Below, in pieces: positions 55,198 to 64,000 of a stretch of 64,000 bases of DNA; position 1 is the stretch's first letter; each line of letters opens with the position of its first letter. This stretch comes from Flavobacterium sp. (lineage in GTDB: Bacteria; Bacteroidota; Bacteroidia; Flavobacteriales; Flavobacteriaceae): contig NZ_JAHEBT010000053.1 of assembly GCF_024642105.1 (NCBI RefSeq), forward strand, positions 335,630-399,629, written 5' to 3'. The notes under the pieces are model-generated. The model was not told the DNA's origin, did not search any database, and saw only the letters and a list, made by a program, of their open reading frames with translations. The position numbers and the translations under genes were made by a program.

Positions 55198-56358
55198 TTA
55201 GAAACTGAATTCGTATTCGTTTTCAACGACTTCTTTGCAGTTTTGAATGTCTAAAATTAAGTGGTCAATTTGCTCTTTGGTGACATTGGGCATACAAATA
55301 ATATGAGAAATAGTTTCTTGTGTGGCCAATTGCCATTTGGAAATTATGGAATCGTGTACTTTTGGAAATACTATAGTAATCGCATTGGGATTTCTCCAAG
55401 CAGGAATCCCAATTGCATTCAATCGCTTTTCGCAATACGCAGCCACTTCAAGACTGTTTTGGAATCGTTGTCTCAACCCTTCCACTCCCATTCTTTTCAA
55501 AGCATACCACAAAAACAACGGACTGTGACCGTTTCTTGAACCGGTAATCGTGGTATCAAATGAACCGATATACGAAACTCCTTTGGCAATTCTATCGCGA
55601 TTTGATTTTTTAGTAATAATTACCCCAGAAGGAATTGGCGAACCAATAAACTTGTGACCGCTAATAGCCACACTATCGGCTCCGTCTTTAAAATCAAAAG
55701 GTACTCTAGGTTCTACAAAGGCACCGTAACTTCCTGCAAGGGCGGCATCGCAATGAATGTAACTATCTTGAATGGCTAAACTTTTTAGAATGGATTTTAT
55801 TCTAGCCACATCGTCCTTGGCTTCTTTCATCGTAGTACCATAATTCGCCAGCACAATAGCTGGTTTATCCCGATTGATTCGCAAAGTGTTTTCTAAATCG
55901 GTATAATCAATTTCTCCATTTTCTTGCGAACGAATCACAATACTTGGAATGTTTAACAAATGAATGTTCTTACGAATACTGTAATGCGTCGATTCTGAAT
56001 AATACACCATTCCTTTAGGATACAGCTCTCTAGCCAAATACAAGCCATACAAATTGCTTTCAGAACCACCATTGGTAACGTAGCCCCAATAATCGTTTGG
56101 ATCGGCTCTAAACAACTTGGCAAAAAATCCAACTACTTCTCTTTCGAGTTCGTGGGTTTTTACTTTATTAATGGAATTTTCAAAGGGGTCACCCACATTA
56201 TTAATTGGGTATTTCAAAAACGGCATGATCTCCGAAAAATCAAAATCTTTTGATACTGGATACCCAATAGAATTCTCGTTAGAAAGGTCGATTAATTGTT
56301 CTAAATCTAGTATTCGTTGTTTGTCTGTATCGGTAAGAAAGGCTGAATGTAATTCCAT
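55198..56358 (-). CDS. hdc: Pyridoxal-dependent histidine decarboxylase
   Basis: 386 aa, the length of PLP-type histidine decarboxylases. Family signatures: NNVGDPFENSINKVKTHELEREVVGFFAKLF, DYWGYVTNGGSESNLYGLYLARE, YYSESTHYSIRK, HCDAALAGSYGAF and the PLP lysine in AISGHKFIGSPIPSGV. It would convert histidine to histamine. It is divergent from an Lrp-type gene (147-bp gap) that probably regulates it. Related amino-acid decarboxylases are possible, but the WGYVTNGG pattern favours histidine. Confidence 0.85.
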   Translation of the reverse strand: MELHSAFLTDTDKQRILDLEQLIDLSNENSIGYPVSKDFDFSEIMPFLKYPINNVGDPFENSINKVKTHELEREVVGFFAKLFRADPNDYWGYVTNGGSESNLYGLYLARELYPKGMVYYSESTHYSIRKNIHLLNIPSIVIRSQENGEIDYTDLENTLRINRDKPAIVLANYGTTMKEAKDDVARIKSILKSLAIQDSYIHCDAALAGSYGAFVEPRVPFDFKDGADSVAISGHKFIGSPIPSGVIITKKSNRDRIAKGVSYIGSFDTTITGSRNGHSPLFLWYALKRMGVEGLRQRFQNSLEVAAYCEKRLNAIGIPAWRNPNAITIVFPKVHDSIISKWQLATQETISHIICMPNVTKEQIDHLILDIQNCKEVVENEYEFSF

Positions 56359-56505
56359 TGTTTTTTTTGTAAATGTATATTTATTTTCAAAATTTTCTAA
56401 ATAACAGAAATAATCAATAGTATAATTCTAAAAATAGATATATTAGCAGAATTATTTATTTGAAACCGGAATTACAAATTATCAAAACAATAAAAATATT
56501 TTAAA

Positions 56506-56961
56506 ATGGATGCCATTGACAAACGAATTCTGATGGTTTTGCAAAACGATGCCAAAGCCAACATCAAAATGATTGCTGAAAAATCGGGCTTGTCGGTCTC
56601 GCCTACCTTTGCTAGAATTAAGAAACTAGAACAATTGGGGTACATCAAAAAATATGTTGCTCTTTTGGACGAAGTAAAAATTGGAAAATCAATTCAGGTC
56701 TTTTGCCAAGTCACCTTATCGATTCATTCCAAGGAAGTAATTGACAATTTCAAAAAGCAAATTGCAAAATTGCATGATGTGATGGGGTGTTACCATGTTT
56801 CTGGAAACTATGATTTTTTGTTGAAAATTGCCGTAAAAGATATGAATGAATACCAACAATTTGCAGTAGAAAAATTGTCAGTCATTGAAGGAATTTCCAA
56901 TGTACAAAGCACCTTCGTTTTAGAGGAAATCAAAAACGAAGTAGTCCACAAACTACAATAA
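56506..56961 (+). CDS. Lrp/AsnC-family regulator beside histidine decarboxylase
   Basis: 151 aa. N-terminal HTH (IDKRILMVLQNDAKANIKMIAEKSGLSVSPTFARIKKLEQLGYI) and RAM domain (VMGCYHVSGNYDFLLKIAVKDMNEYQQF). It is close in length and motifs to the ald-linked Lrp gene at 39293, so the two may be paralogues. It is divergent from hdc and probably senses the decarboxylase substrate amino acid or a branched-chain relative. Confidence 0.9.
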   Translation: MDAIDKRILMVLQNDAKANIKMIAEKSGLSVSPTFARIKKLEQLGYIKKYVALLDEVKIGKSIQVFCQVTLSIHSKEVIDNFKKQIAKLHDVMGCYHVSGNYDFLLKIAVKDMNEYQQFAVEKLSVIEGISNVQSTFVLEEIKNEVVHKLQ

Positions 56962-56964
56962 AAA

Positions 56965-56990
56965 AAGAGGCTCCATTTCTGGAGCCTCTT
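56965..56990. terminator. Bidirectional terminator between Lrp and DUF3467 genes
   Basis: aagaggctcca (56965-56975) pairs with tggagcctctt (56980-56990), loop tttc, A run on the left and T-rich on the right; only a few bases from either stop. Confidence 0.85.
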
Positions 56991-56995
56991 TGGTA

Positions 56996-57298
56996 TTAAG
57001 CTTGTCCCGCAGGACCAAAATTCAATGGAATTGGAGCCTGTTCAGTGTCTTTGATTTCGCCATGAGCGACTTCAAAACGATGAATATTTTCTCCAATGGC
57101 TTTCAACAATCTCTTTGCATGTTGAGGCGTCAAAACAATTCTCGATTTTACTTTTGCTTTAGGAATGCCTGGCATAATGCTTACAAAATCTAAAACAAAC
57201 TCAGAAGAAGAATGATTGATAATGGCCAAATTAGAATAAATTCCTTCGGCTGTTTGCTCATCCAACTCAATATTAATTTGGTCTTGTTGCTCTATCAT
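56996..57298 (-). CDS. DUF3467 protein
   Basis: 100 aa. INIELDEQTAEGIYSNLAIINHSSSEFVLDFVSIMPGIPKAKVKSRIVLTPQHAKRLL is the complete DUF3467 signature. Such proteins are found throughout Bacteroidota just downstream of rpoC. Role unknown. A strong hairpin lies between rpoC and this gene, so expression may be reduced relative to rpoC or start from its own promoter. Confidence 0.88.
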   Translation of the reverse strand: MIEQQDQINIELDEQTAEGIYSNLAIINHSSSEFVLDFVSIMPGIPKAKVKSRIVLTPQHAKRLLKAIGENIHRFEVAHGEIKDTEQAPIPLNFGPAGQA

Positions 57299-57318
57299 AA
57301 TAAAAAGAGTAAAAAAAT

Positions 57319-57344
57319 CAAAGTCTGTATTGCTACAGACTTTG
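57319..57344 (-). terminator. rpoC terminator before DUF3467
   Basis: caaagtctgta (57319-57329) pairs with tacagactttg (57334-57344); on the minus strand it is followed by ATTTTTTT. A full intrinsic terminator 20 bp before the DUF3467 start. Confidence 0.8.
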
Positions 57345-57360
57345 AAACTTTATATTTGAA

Positions 57361-60300
57361 TTAATAAATATATTCTTCTTTGTTAGCCATCATTTCGTTG
57401 TAGTCTTCTTTAGATCCTACAATCGTGTGATCGTATTCTCTCATACCTGTACCAGCAGGAATTCTGTGACCTACAATAACATTTTCTTTCAACCCTTCTA
57501 AGTAATCTACTTTACCTGCTACAGCAGCTTCGTTTAATACTTTAGTAGTCTCTTGGAAAGAGGCTGCTGAAATGAATGATTTCGTTTGAAGAGATGCTCT
57601 AGTAATACCTTGAAGTACCGGAGTAGCCGTTGCTGTGATTACATCACGAGCTACAACTAAATTTTTATCCGTACGTTTCAATAATGAATTTTCATCGCGT
57701 AGTTGACGAGGCGTAATGATTTGACCTGGTTTCAAGACATCAGAATCTCCTGCATCTTCAACCACTTTCATTCCGTATAACTTGTCATTTTCTAAGATGA
57801 AATCTTTGGTATGAATCAATTGATCTTCTAAGAATAACGTATCTCCTGGATCTTGAACTCTTACTTTACGCATCATTTGACGAATCACTACTTCAAAGTG
57901 TTTGTCATTGATTTTTACCCCTTGTAAACGGTACACCTCTTGAATTTCGTTCACCAAGTACTGTTGAACAGCAGCTGGACCTTGAATTCTTAAGATATCG
58001 TCTGGAGTAATTGCACCATCTGACAAAGGAACACCCGCTCTTACAAAGTCATTTTCTTGAACTAAGATTTGACTTGATAATTTTACTAAGTATTTCTTCA
58101 CTTCACCAAATTTAGATTCGATGATGATTTCACGATTACCACGTTTGATTTTTCCGAAAGAAACTACACCGTCGATTTCTGAAACTACCGCTGGGTTTGA
58201 AGGATTACGAGCTTCTAACAACTCTGTAATTCTTGGTAAACCTCCTGTAATATCTCCTGATTTAGAAGAACGACGAGGAATTTTCACCAATACTTTACCA
58301 GCTTTAATTTTCTCACCATCGTCAACCATCAAGTGGGCTCCTACTGGTAAGTTATACGAACGGATTAATTCATTGTCTTTACCGTAAACCAATAAAGTTG
58401 GAATTAATTTTTTGTTTCTTGCTTCAGAAATTACTTTTTCTTGGAAACCAGTTTGCTCATCGATTTCAACCATGAACGATTGTCCTTGCTCTAAATCTTC
58501 ATAAGCAATTTTACCAGTAAACTCAGAAACAATAACTCCATTATATGGATCCCATTTACAGATTACTTCTCCTTTTGCAACTGACTGACCGTCTTTTACA
58601 AAAATACTAGAACCGTAAGGGATGTTATTTGTACTTAATAAAATACCTGTTTTTTCATCGATTAATTTCAATTCAGTAGAACGAGAAACAACGATATCCA
58701 CTGCGTTTCCTTCGCTATCTTCTCCTTTAACTGTTTTTAAATCTTCGATTTCTAATTTTCCTGGGAAACGAGCAACAATGCTTGATTCTTCAGAAATACC
58801 TCCTGCAACCCCTCCAACGTGGAACGTACGAAGTGTCAACTGTGTACCAGGCTCTCCAATAGATTGAGCAGCGATAACACCAACTGCCTCACCTCTTTGA
58901 GTCATTTTTCCAGTAGCTAAGTTTCTACCGTAACATTTAGCACAAATTCCTTTTAATGCCTCACAAGTTAATGGAGAACGAACTTCTACTTTTTCAATTG
59001 GCGAAGCATCGATAGCTTTAACAATTGCTTCAGTAATTTGTTGTCCAGACGCTACTAATACTTCGTTATTTAAAGGATTAACAACATCTTGCAATGCTAC
59101 ACGTCCAAGGATTCTTTCGCCTAAAGATTCTACGATTTCTTCGTTTTTCTTCAAAGCTGAAACTTCAACACCTCTTAATGTACCACAATCTTCGATGTTT
59201 ACAATAACGTCTTGAGAAACGTCATGTAATCTTCTTGTTAAGTATCCTGCATCCGCAGTTTTAAGAGCCGTATCCGCAAGACCTTTACGAGCACCGTGAG
59301 TAGAGATAAAGTACTCAAGGATAGAAAGACCTTCTTTAAAGTTAGACAAAATCGGGTTTTCAATAATTTCACCACCACCAGCAGTCGATTTTTTAGGCTT
59401 AGCCATCAAACCACGCATACCAGTTAACTGACGAATTTGTTCTTTAGATCCCCTTGCTCCAGAATCAAGCATCATATACACTGAGTTGAAACCTTGTTGG
59501 TCTTCTCTAATGTTTTTCATTGCTGCTTCAGTCAATTGAGCATTGGTTGATGTCCACACGTCAATAACTTGGTTGTAACGTTCGTTATTGGTGATAAGAC
59601 CCATGTTATAGTTAGCAGAAATACCTTCAACTTGCTCTCTAGCGTCTGCAATTAATTTTGTTTTTTGCTCTGGAATTCTAATATCACCTAATGAGAATGA
59701 CAAACCACCTTTGAAGGCAAATTTATACCCCATATCTTTCATATTATCTAAGAAAGCGGCTGTTGTAGGTACATCAGTAACACTTAAAATGTGACCGATA
59801 ATATCTCTTAAGTTTTTCTTAGTTAATACATCATTGATGTATCCAGCAGCTTCAGGAACCACTTCATTAAACAATACACGACCTGCAGTAGTTTGGATTA
59901 TTTTGTAAACCAACTCTCCATTTTCGTTAAAATCTTTTGCTCTAATTTTCACACGAGCATTCAATTCTAATTGTCCTTCGTTTAATGCAATGTTTACCTC
60001 TTCAGCAGAATAGAAAGTCAAATCTTGACCTAAAATTTTATGCTCAGGAGTTGATAAACGTTCTTTGGTCATATAATATAGACCCAAAACCATGTCCTGA
60101 GAAGGTACCGTAATAGGCGCTCCATTAGCAGGGTTCAAGATATTGTGAGAAGCTAACATTAATAATTGTGCTTCCAAAATTGCCTCTGGTCCTAATGGCA
60201 AGTGAACTGCCATCTGGTCACCATCAAAATCCGCGTTGAAAGCCGTACACACTAAAGGGTGCAATTGGATTGCTTTTCCTTCAATTAATTTTGGCTGGAA

Positions 60301-61668
60301 CGCTTGGATACCTAAACGGTGCAAAGTAGGAGCACGATTCAGTAATACTGGGTGTCCTTTAATTACATTTTCAAGGATATCCCAAACTACAGGCTCTTTT
60401 TTATCAATTATTTTTTTAGCTGATTTAACTGTTTTTACAATACCTCTTTCAATCAACTTACGGATTACAAAAGGTTTGTATAATTCAGATGCCATATCTT
60501 TTGGGATACCACATTCGAATAATTTCAACTCAGGTCCAACAACAATTACCGAACGAGCAGAATAATCCACACGTTTTCCAAGTAAGTTTTGACGGAAACG
60601 TCCTTGCTTACCTTTTAATGAATCAGATAATGATTTTAATGGTCTGTTTGATTCTGTTTTTACTGCAGATGCTTTACGAGTATTATCGAAAAGTGAATCT
60701 ACAGATTCTTGCAACATACGTTTTTCGTTTCTCAAGATTACTTCAGGAGCTTTAATCTCCATCAATCTTTTCAAACGGTTGTTACGTATAATTACACGAC
60801 GGTATAAATCATTCAAATCAGAAGTAGCAAAACGACCTCCATCTAGTGGCACAAGCGGACGTAATTCTGGTGGAATAACAGGAACTACTTTCATAATCAT
60901 CCACTCAGGACGATTCTCACGGTTCAAGTTAGACTCACGGAAAGACTCTACTACTTGTAATCTTTTTAACGCTTCTGTTTTACGTTGTTTAGACGTTTCG
61001 TTGTTAGCACTATGGCGTAAACTGTATGATAACTCATCTAAGTCGATACGTGCTAATAAATCCATAATACACTCTGCTCCCATTTTGGCAACAAATTTAT
61101 TTGGATCAAAATCGTCTAAATATTGATTGTCAGCAGGAAGTGTATCTAAAATATTCAAATACTCTTCTTCTGTCAAGAAATCTAATCTTTGTAATGATTC
61201 TCCTTCTGCATTTTTGGCAATACCGGCTTGGATTACTACGTATCTTTCGTAGTAAATGATCATATCTAATTTCTTAGATGGCAATCCAAGGATATATCCA
61301 ATTTTGTTTGGAAGAGAACGGAAATACCAAATATGAGCAATTGGCACAACAAGGTTGATGTGTCCTACTCTATCTCTACGTACTTTTTTCTCGGTAACTT
61401 CTACACCACAACGGTCACAAATAATTCCTTTGTAACGAATTCTTTTGTATTTTCCACAAGCACATTCAAAATCCTTAACAGGACCAAAAATTCTTTCACA
61501 GAAAAGACCGTCACGCTCTGGTTTGTGCGTTCTGTAGTTGATTGTTTCAGGCTTTAATACTTCACCTCTTGATTCTTTTAAGATAGATTCAGGAGAAGCA
61601 AGTCCTATCGAAATCTTGTCAAACCTTTTAACTTGGTTTTTATCTTTATTATTTCTATTATTCATCAT
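57361..61668 (-). CDS. rpoC: RNA polymerase beta' subunit
   Basis: 1435 aa. The zinc-binding N-terminus ([22 protein letters not shown]), the active-site [15 protein letters not shown] (Mg-binding Asp triad), the bridge-helix region ([17 protein letters not shown]) and the second zinc site ([14 protein letters not shown]) are all visible. The N-terminal aa MMNNRN have two adjacent ATGs, either of which could start translation. It follows rpoB on the same strand with a 275-bp spacer holding a hairpin. Core subunit of transcription; normal length for Bacteroidota. Confidence 0.98.
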   Translation of the reverse strand: MMNNRNNKDKNQVKRFDKISIGLASPESILKESRGEVLKPETINYRTHKPERDGLFCERIFGPVKDFECACGKYKRIRYKGIICDRCGVEVTEKKVRRDRVGHINLVVPIAHIWYFRSLPNKIGYILGLPSKKLDMIIYYERYVVIQAGIAKNAEGESLQRLDFLTEEEYLNILDTLPADNQYLDDFDPNKFVAKMGAECIMDLLARIDLDELSYSLRHSANNETSKQRKTEALKRLQVVESFRESNLNRENRPEWMIMKVVPVIPPELRPLVPLDGGRFATSDLNDLYRRVIIRNNRLKRLMEIKAPEVILRNEKRMLQESVDSLFDNTRKASAVKTESNRPLKSLSDSLKGKQGRFRQNLLGKRVDYSARSVIVVGPELKLFECGIPKDMASELYKPFVIRKLIERGIVKTVKSAKKIIDKKEPVVWDILENVIKGHPVLLNRAPTLHRLGIQAFQPKLIEGKAIQLHPLVCTAFNADFDGDQMAVHLPLGPEAILEAQLLMLASHNILNPANGAPITVPSQDMVLGLYYMTKERLSTPEHKILGQDLTFYSAEEVNIALNEGQLELNARVKIRAKDFNENGELVYKIIQTTAGRVLFNEVVPEAAGYINDVLTKKNLRDIIGHILSVTDVPTTAAFLDNMKDMGYKFAFKGGLSFSLGDIRIPEQKTKLIADAREQVEGISANYNMGLITNNERYNQVIDVWTSTNAQLTEAAMKNIREDQQGFNSVYMMLDSGARGSKEQIRQLTGMRGLMAKPKKSTAGGGEIIENPILSNFKEGLSILEYFISTHGARKGLADTALKTADAGYLTRRLHDVSQDVIVNIEDCGTLRGVEVSALKKNEEIVESLGERILGRVALQDVVNPLNNEVLVASGQQITEAIVKAIDASPIEKVEVRSPLTCEALKGICAKCYGRNLATGKMTQRGEAVGVIAAQSIGEPGTQLTLRTFHVGGVAGGISEESSIVARFPGKLEIEDLKTVKGEDSEGNAVDIVVSRSTELKLIDEKTGILLSTNNIPYGSSIFVKDGQSVAKGEVICKWDPYNGVIVSEFTGKIAYEDLEQGQSFMVEIDEQTGFQEKVISEARNKKLIPTLLVYGKDNELIRSYNLPVGAHLMVDDGEKIKAGKVLVKIPRRSSKSGDITGGLPRITELLEARNPSNPAVVSEIDGVVSFGKIKRGNREIIIESKFGEVKKYLVKLSSQILVQENDFVRAGVPLSDGAITPDDILRIQGPAAVQQYLVNEIQEVYRLQGVKINDKHFEVVIRQMMRKVRVQDPGDTLFLEDQLIHTKDFILENDKLYGMKVVEDAGDSDVLKPGQIITPRQLRDENSLLKRTDKNLVVARDVITATATPVLQGITRASLQTKSFISAASFQETTKVLNEAAVAGKVDYLEGLKENVIVGHRIPAGTGMREYDHTIVGSKEDYNEMMANKEEYIY

Positions 61669-61898
61669 AGTTTTTACTATTGATTTATTTGCAATTAAAA
61701 AATTGATTTTAGATTTATGATTTACTTTTATTTTGCAATTGTATTACTCCATAAAGAATAAACCATTCAGCTAATACCTCGAATTACTTCTCTAAACTTC
61801 AAACTATTTTTGAAGTGCTAGTTATAAAAACCTAAAGGCTTCAATAAAAAATCGGAACGGTTTACGGGTATAAATCCTTAAAAACTTATTATAAATAA

Positions 61899-61932
61899 GT
61901 ATTCAGTTCCAAAAAAAATTGGAACTGAATAC
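61899..61932 (-). terminator. Hairpin in the rpoB-rpoC spacer
   Basis: gtattcagttcc (61899-61910) pairs exactly with ggaactgaatac (61921-61932), 10-nt loop. It lies 11 bp after the rpoB stop. There is no long T run on the minus strand, so it may be a processing or partial termination site rather than a full stop. Confidence 0.6.
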
Positions 61933-61943
61933 AGCATTCTTTT

Positions 61944-64000
61944 TTATTCTTCTAATCTAATATCTAAACCAAGACCTTTCAACTCATGCATTAATACATT
62001 GAATGATTCTGGCAATCCTGGTTCTGGCATAGACTCTCCCTTAACGATTGCTTCGTAAGATTTAGCTCTACCAATAACATCATCAGATTTAACAGTCAAG
62101 ATTTCTCTAAGTGTACTTGATGCTCCATAAGCCTCAAGAGCCCAAACCTCCATCTCTCCAAAACGTTGACCTCCAAATTGAGCTTTACCTCCAAGTGGTT
62201 GTTGTGTAATCAACGAGTATGGTCCGATAGAACGTGCGTGCATTTTATCATCTACCATGTGTCCTAATTTCAACATATAGATAACACCCACTGTTGCAGC
62301 TTGGTGGAAACGTTCTCCAGTACCTCCATCATAAAGATGTGTATGTCCAAAACGTGGCACACCTGCTTCATCTGTCAATTCATTGATTTCGTCTAAAGAA
62401 GCACCATCAAAAATTGGAGTAGCAAATTTTCTACCCAAGTTCATTCCAGCCCATCCTAAAACAGTTTCATAAATCTGACCAATGTTCATACGAGATGGTA
62501 CCCCAAGTGGATTCAATACGATATCTACTGGTGTTCCGTCTTCCAAGAAAGGCATATCTTCATGACGAACGATACGAGCAACAATACCTTTGTTACCGTG
62601 ACGTCCCGCCATTTTATCCCCAACTTTTAACTTACGTTTTTTAGCGATATATACTTTCGCTAATTTCAAGATTCCTGATGGCAATTCATCTCCAACAGTA
62701 ATGGTGAATTTTTCTCTACGTAAAGCTCCTTGTAAATCGTTCAATTTAATTTTATAGTTATGAATCAAATCATTAACCATTTTATTAGTTGCATCATCAG
62801 CAACCCATTGACCTTTACTTAAGTGTGCAAAATCTTCAACAGCGTACAACATTTTTTGAGTGTATTTTTTACCTTTTGGTAAAACTTCTTCACCCAAATC
62901 ATTCATTACACCTTGAGAGGTTTTTCCGTTTACGATTAAGAATAATTTCTCTACTAATTTATCTTTTAATTCAACAAATTTAGTTTCGAATTCCAATTCA
63001 AGCGCTGTTAAAGCATCTTTATCTTGGGTTCTCTTACGTTTATCTTTTACCGCTCTTGCGAATAATTTTTTATCTAAAACTACACCGTGTAAAGAAGGAG
63101 ACGCTTTTAATGAAGCATCTTTTACATCACCTGCTTTATCCCCGAAGATAGCACGAAGCAATTTCTCTTCTGGAGTAGGATCTGATTCTCCTTTTGGCGT
63201 AATTTTTCCGATAAGAATGTCACCAGGTTTAACCTCGGCTCCAATTCTAATCATACCGTTTTCATCCAAATCTTTAGTAGCTTCTTCAGAAACGTTAGGA
63301 ATATCATTCGTTAACTCTTCATTACCTAATTTAGTATCTCTCACTTCTAATGAATAATCATCAACGTGAATAGAGGTAAAGATATCGTCACGAACTACTT
63401 TCTCAGAAATTACAATCGCATCCTCAAAGTTGTACCCTTTCCAAGGCATGAAGGCTACTTTTAGGTTTCTACCTAAAGCTAACTCTCCATTTTGAGTGGC
63501 ATATCCTTCAGATAAAACTTGACCTGGAACCACTCTATCTCCTTTTCTTACGATAGGTTTCAAGTTAATGCTTGTTCCTTGGTTGGTTTTTCTAAATTTA
63601 ATTAGGTTGTATGTTTTCTCATCAGTATCAAAACTTACCATACGTTCTTCTTCAGTACGGTCGTATTTAATAGTAATGATATTAGCATCAACGTATTCAA
63701 CTGTTCCGTGTCCTTCAGCATTAATTAATACTCTAGAATCCGAAGCTACTTGACGCTCTAAACCAGTTCCAACAATTGGAGCTTCTGGACGAATCAATGG
63801 TACTGCTTGACGCATCATGTTTGATCCCATCAACGCACGGTTCGCATCATCATGTTCCAAGAAAGGAATCAATGAAGCCGAAATCGATGCAATTTGGTTA
63901 GGAGCAACGTCAGTATAATGAACATTAGATGGTTCAATTACAGGGAAATCACCTTCTTGACGTGCAATTACGTTATCAGCAGTAATTTTTCCTGAATTAT
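61944..64000 (-). CDS. rpoB: RNA polymerase beta subunit (C-terminal part; runs off window)
   Basis: The frame is open through the window end (in frame from 63998: [19 protein letters not shown]...), so the N-terminal part is outside. Visible are [65 protein letters not shown] (active-site lysines) and the end-of-protein [16 protein letters not shown]. It continues to rpoC with a spacer hairpin. The rifampicin pocket lies mostly outside the window. Confidence 0.97.
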   Translation of the reverse strand, partial: NSGKITADNVIARQEGDFPVIEPSNVHYTDVAPNQIASISASLIPFLEHDDANRALMGSNMMRQAVPLIRPEAPIVGTGLERQVASDSRVLINAEGHGTVEYVDANIITIKYDRTEEERMVSFDTDEKTYNLIKFRKTNQGTSINLKPIVRKGDRVVPGQVLSEGYATQNGELALGRNLKVAFMPWKGYNFEDAIVISEKVVRDDIFTSIHVDDYSLEVRDTKLGNEELTNDIPNVSEEATKDLDENGMIRIGAEVKPGDILIGKITPKGESDPTPEEKLLRAIFGDKAGDVKDASLKASPSLHGVVLDKKLFARAVKDKRKRTQDKDALTALELEFETKFVELKDKLVEKLFLIVNGKTSQGVMNDLGEEVLPKGKKYTQKMLYAVEDFAHLSKGQWVADDATNKMVNDLIHNYKIKLNDLQGALRREKFTITVGDELPSGILKLAKVYIAKKRKLKVGDKMAGRHGNKGIVARIVRHEDMPFLEDGTPVDIVLNPLGVPSRMNIGQIYETVLGWAGMNLGRKFATPIFDGASLDEINELTDEAGVPRFGHTHLYDGGTGERFHQAATVGVIYMLKLGHMVDDKMHARSIGPYSLITQQPLGGKAQFGGQRFGEMEVWALEAYGASSTLREILTVKSDDVIGRAKSYEAIVKGESMPEPGLPESFNVLMHELKGLGLDIRLEE

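Overview
The window comes from a member of the Bacteroidota, almost certainly a Flavobacterium or close relative. The evidence is AT-rich DNA, type IX secretion sorting tails, flavobacterial promoter boxes (TTG-N17-23-TAnnTTTG) instead of E. coli-type promoters, few Shine-Dalgarno sites, DUF3467 next to rpoC, and flavobacterial neighbours for dapF, mltG and ald.

Layout. (1) 1-2.1 kb: the end of a secreted SpvB/RHS-type locus with a T9SS-tailed partner. (2) 2.3-3.8 kb: an intact IS3-family insertion sequence with a -1 frameshift site. (3) 3.8-35.06 kb: a mosaic accessory region that looks like an integrated genomic island of about 31 kb. At its left end a large serine recombinase runs into a 78-bp sequence that recurs directly repeated in a ~100-bp tandem array at 34.66-35.06 kb. 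Inside are a recombination/control module (47-aa ORF, MerR-like protein, zinc-ribbon protein, XRE regulator), a DUF1036 secreted protein, a four-CUB M4 metallopeptidase with a coupled lipoprotein, a Kiwa anti-phage pair (kwaA-kwaB), a RiPP cluster, two response regulators and a TPR histidine kinase, an OLD-family ATPase/TOPRIM nuclease, a truncated ATPase beside a broken IS1, and a defence-type reverse transcriptase next to a membrane coiled-coil protein. (4) 35.3-64 kb: ordinary chromosomal core, with mltG-GNAT-dapF, an HtrA protease, an Lrp regulator with alanine dehydrogenase, an amino-acid permease, a LysM/NlpC hydrolase, two aconitases, MoxR, a SurA-like isomerase, prfC, a histidine decarboxylase with its own Lrp regulator, and DUF3467-rpoC-rpoB (rpoB runs off the end).

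The most notable system is the RiPP cluster at 17.2-23.6 kb. A previously unmarked 59-aa precursor (20932-21111, minus) ends in a Gly-Gly leader followed by a 19-residue core with three aromatic-X-X-Gln/Lys motifs (FAQ, FAK, WTQ). It is followed by a radical SAM/SPASM maturase of the cyclophane-forming type, a C39-peptidase ABC exporter and a 37-aa membrane peptide, and preceded by a TonB-dependent-type outer-membrane barrel. A LuxR-type regulator, a LytTR regulator lacking the phosphoacceptor Asp, and a TPR kinase lie beside it and may control it. I infer a three-ring triceptide.

Kiwa, the OLD nuclease, the reverse transcriptase and the broken ATPase make the island a defence island as well as a natural-product carrier.
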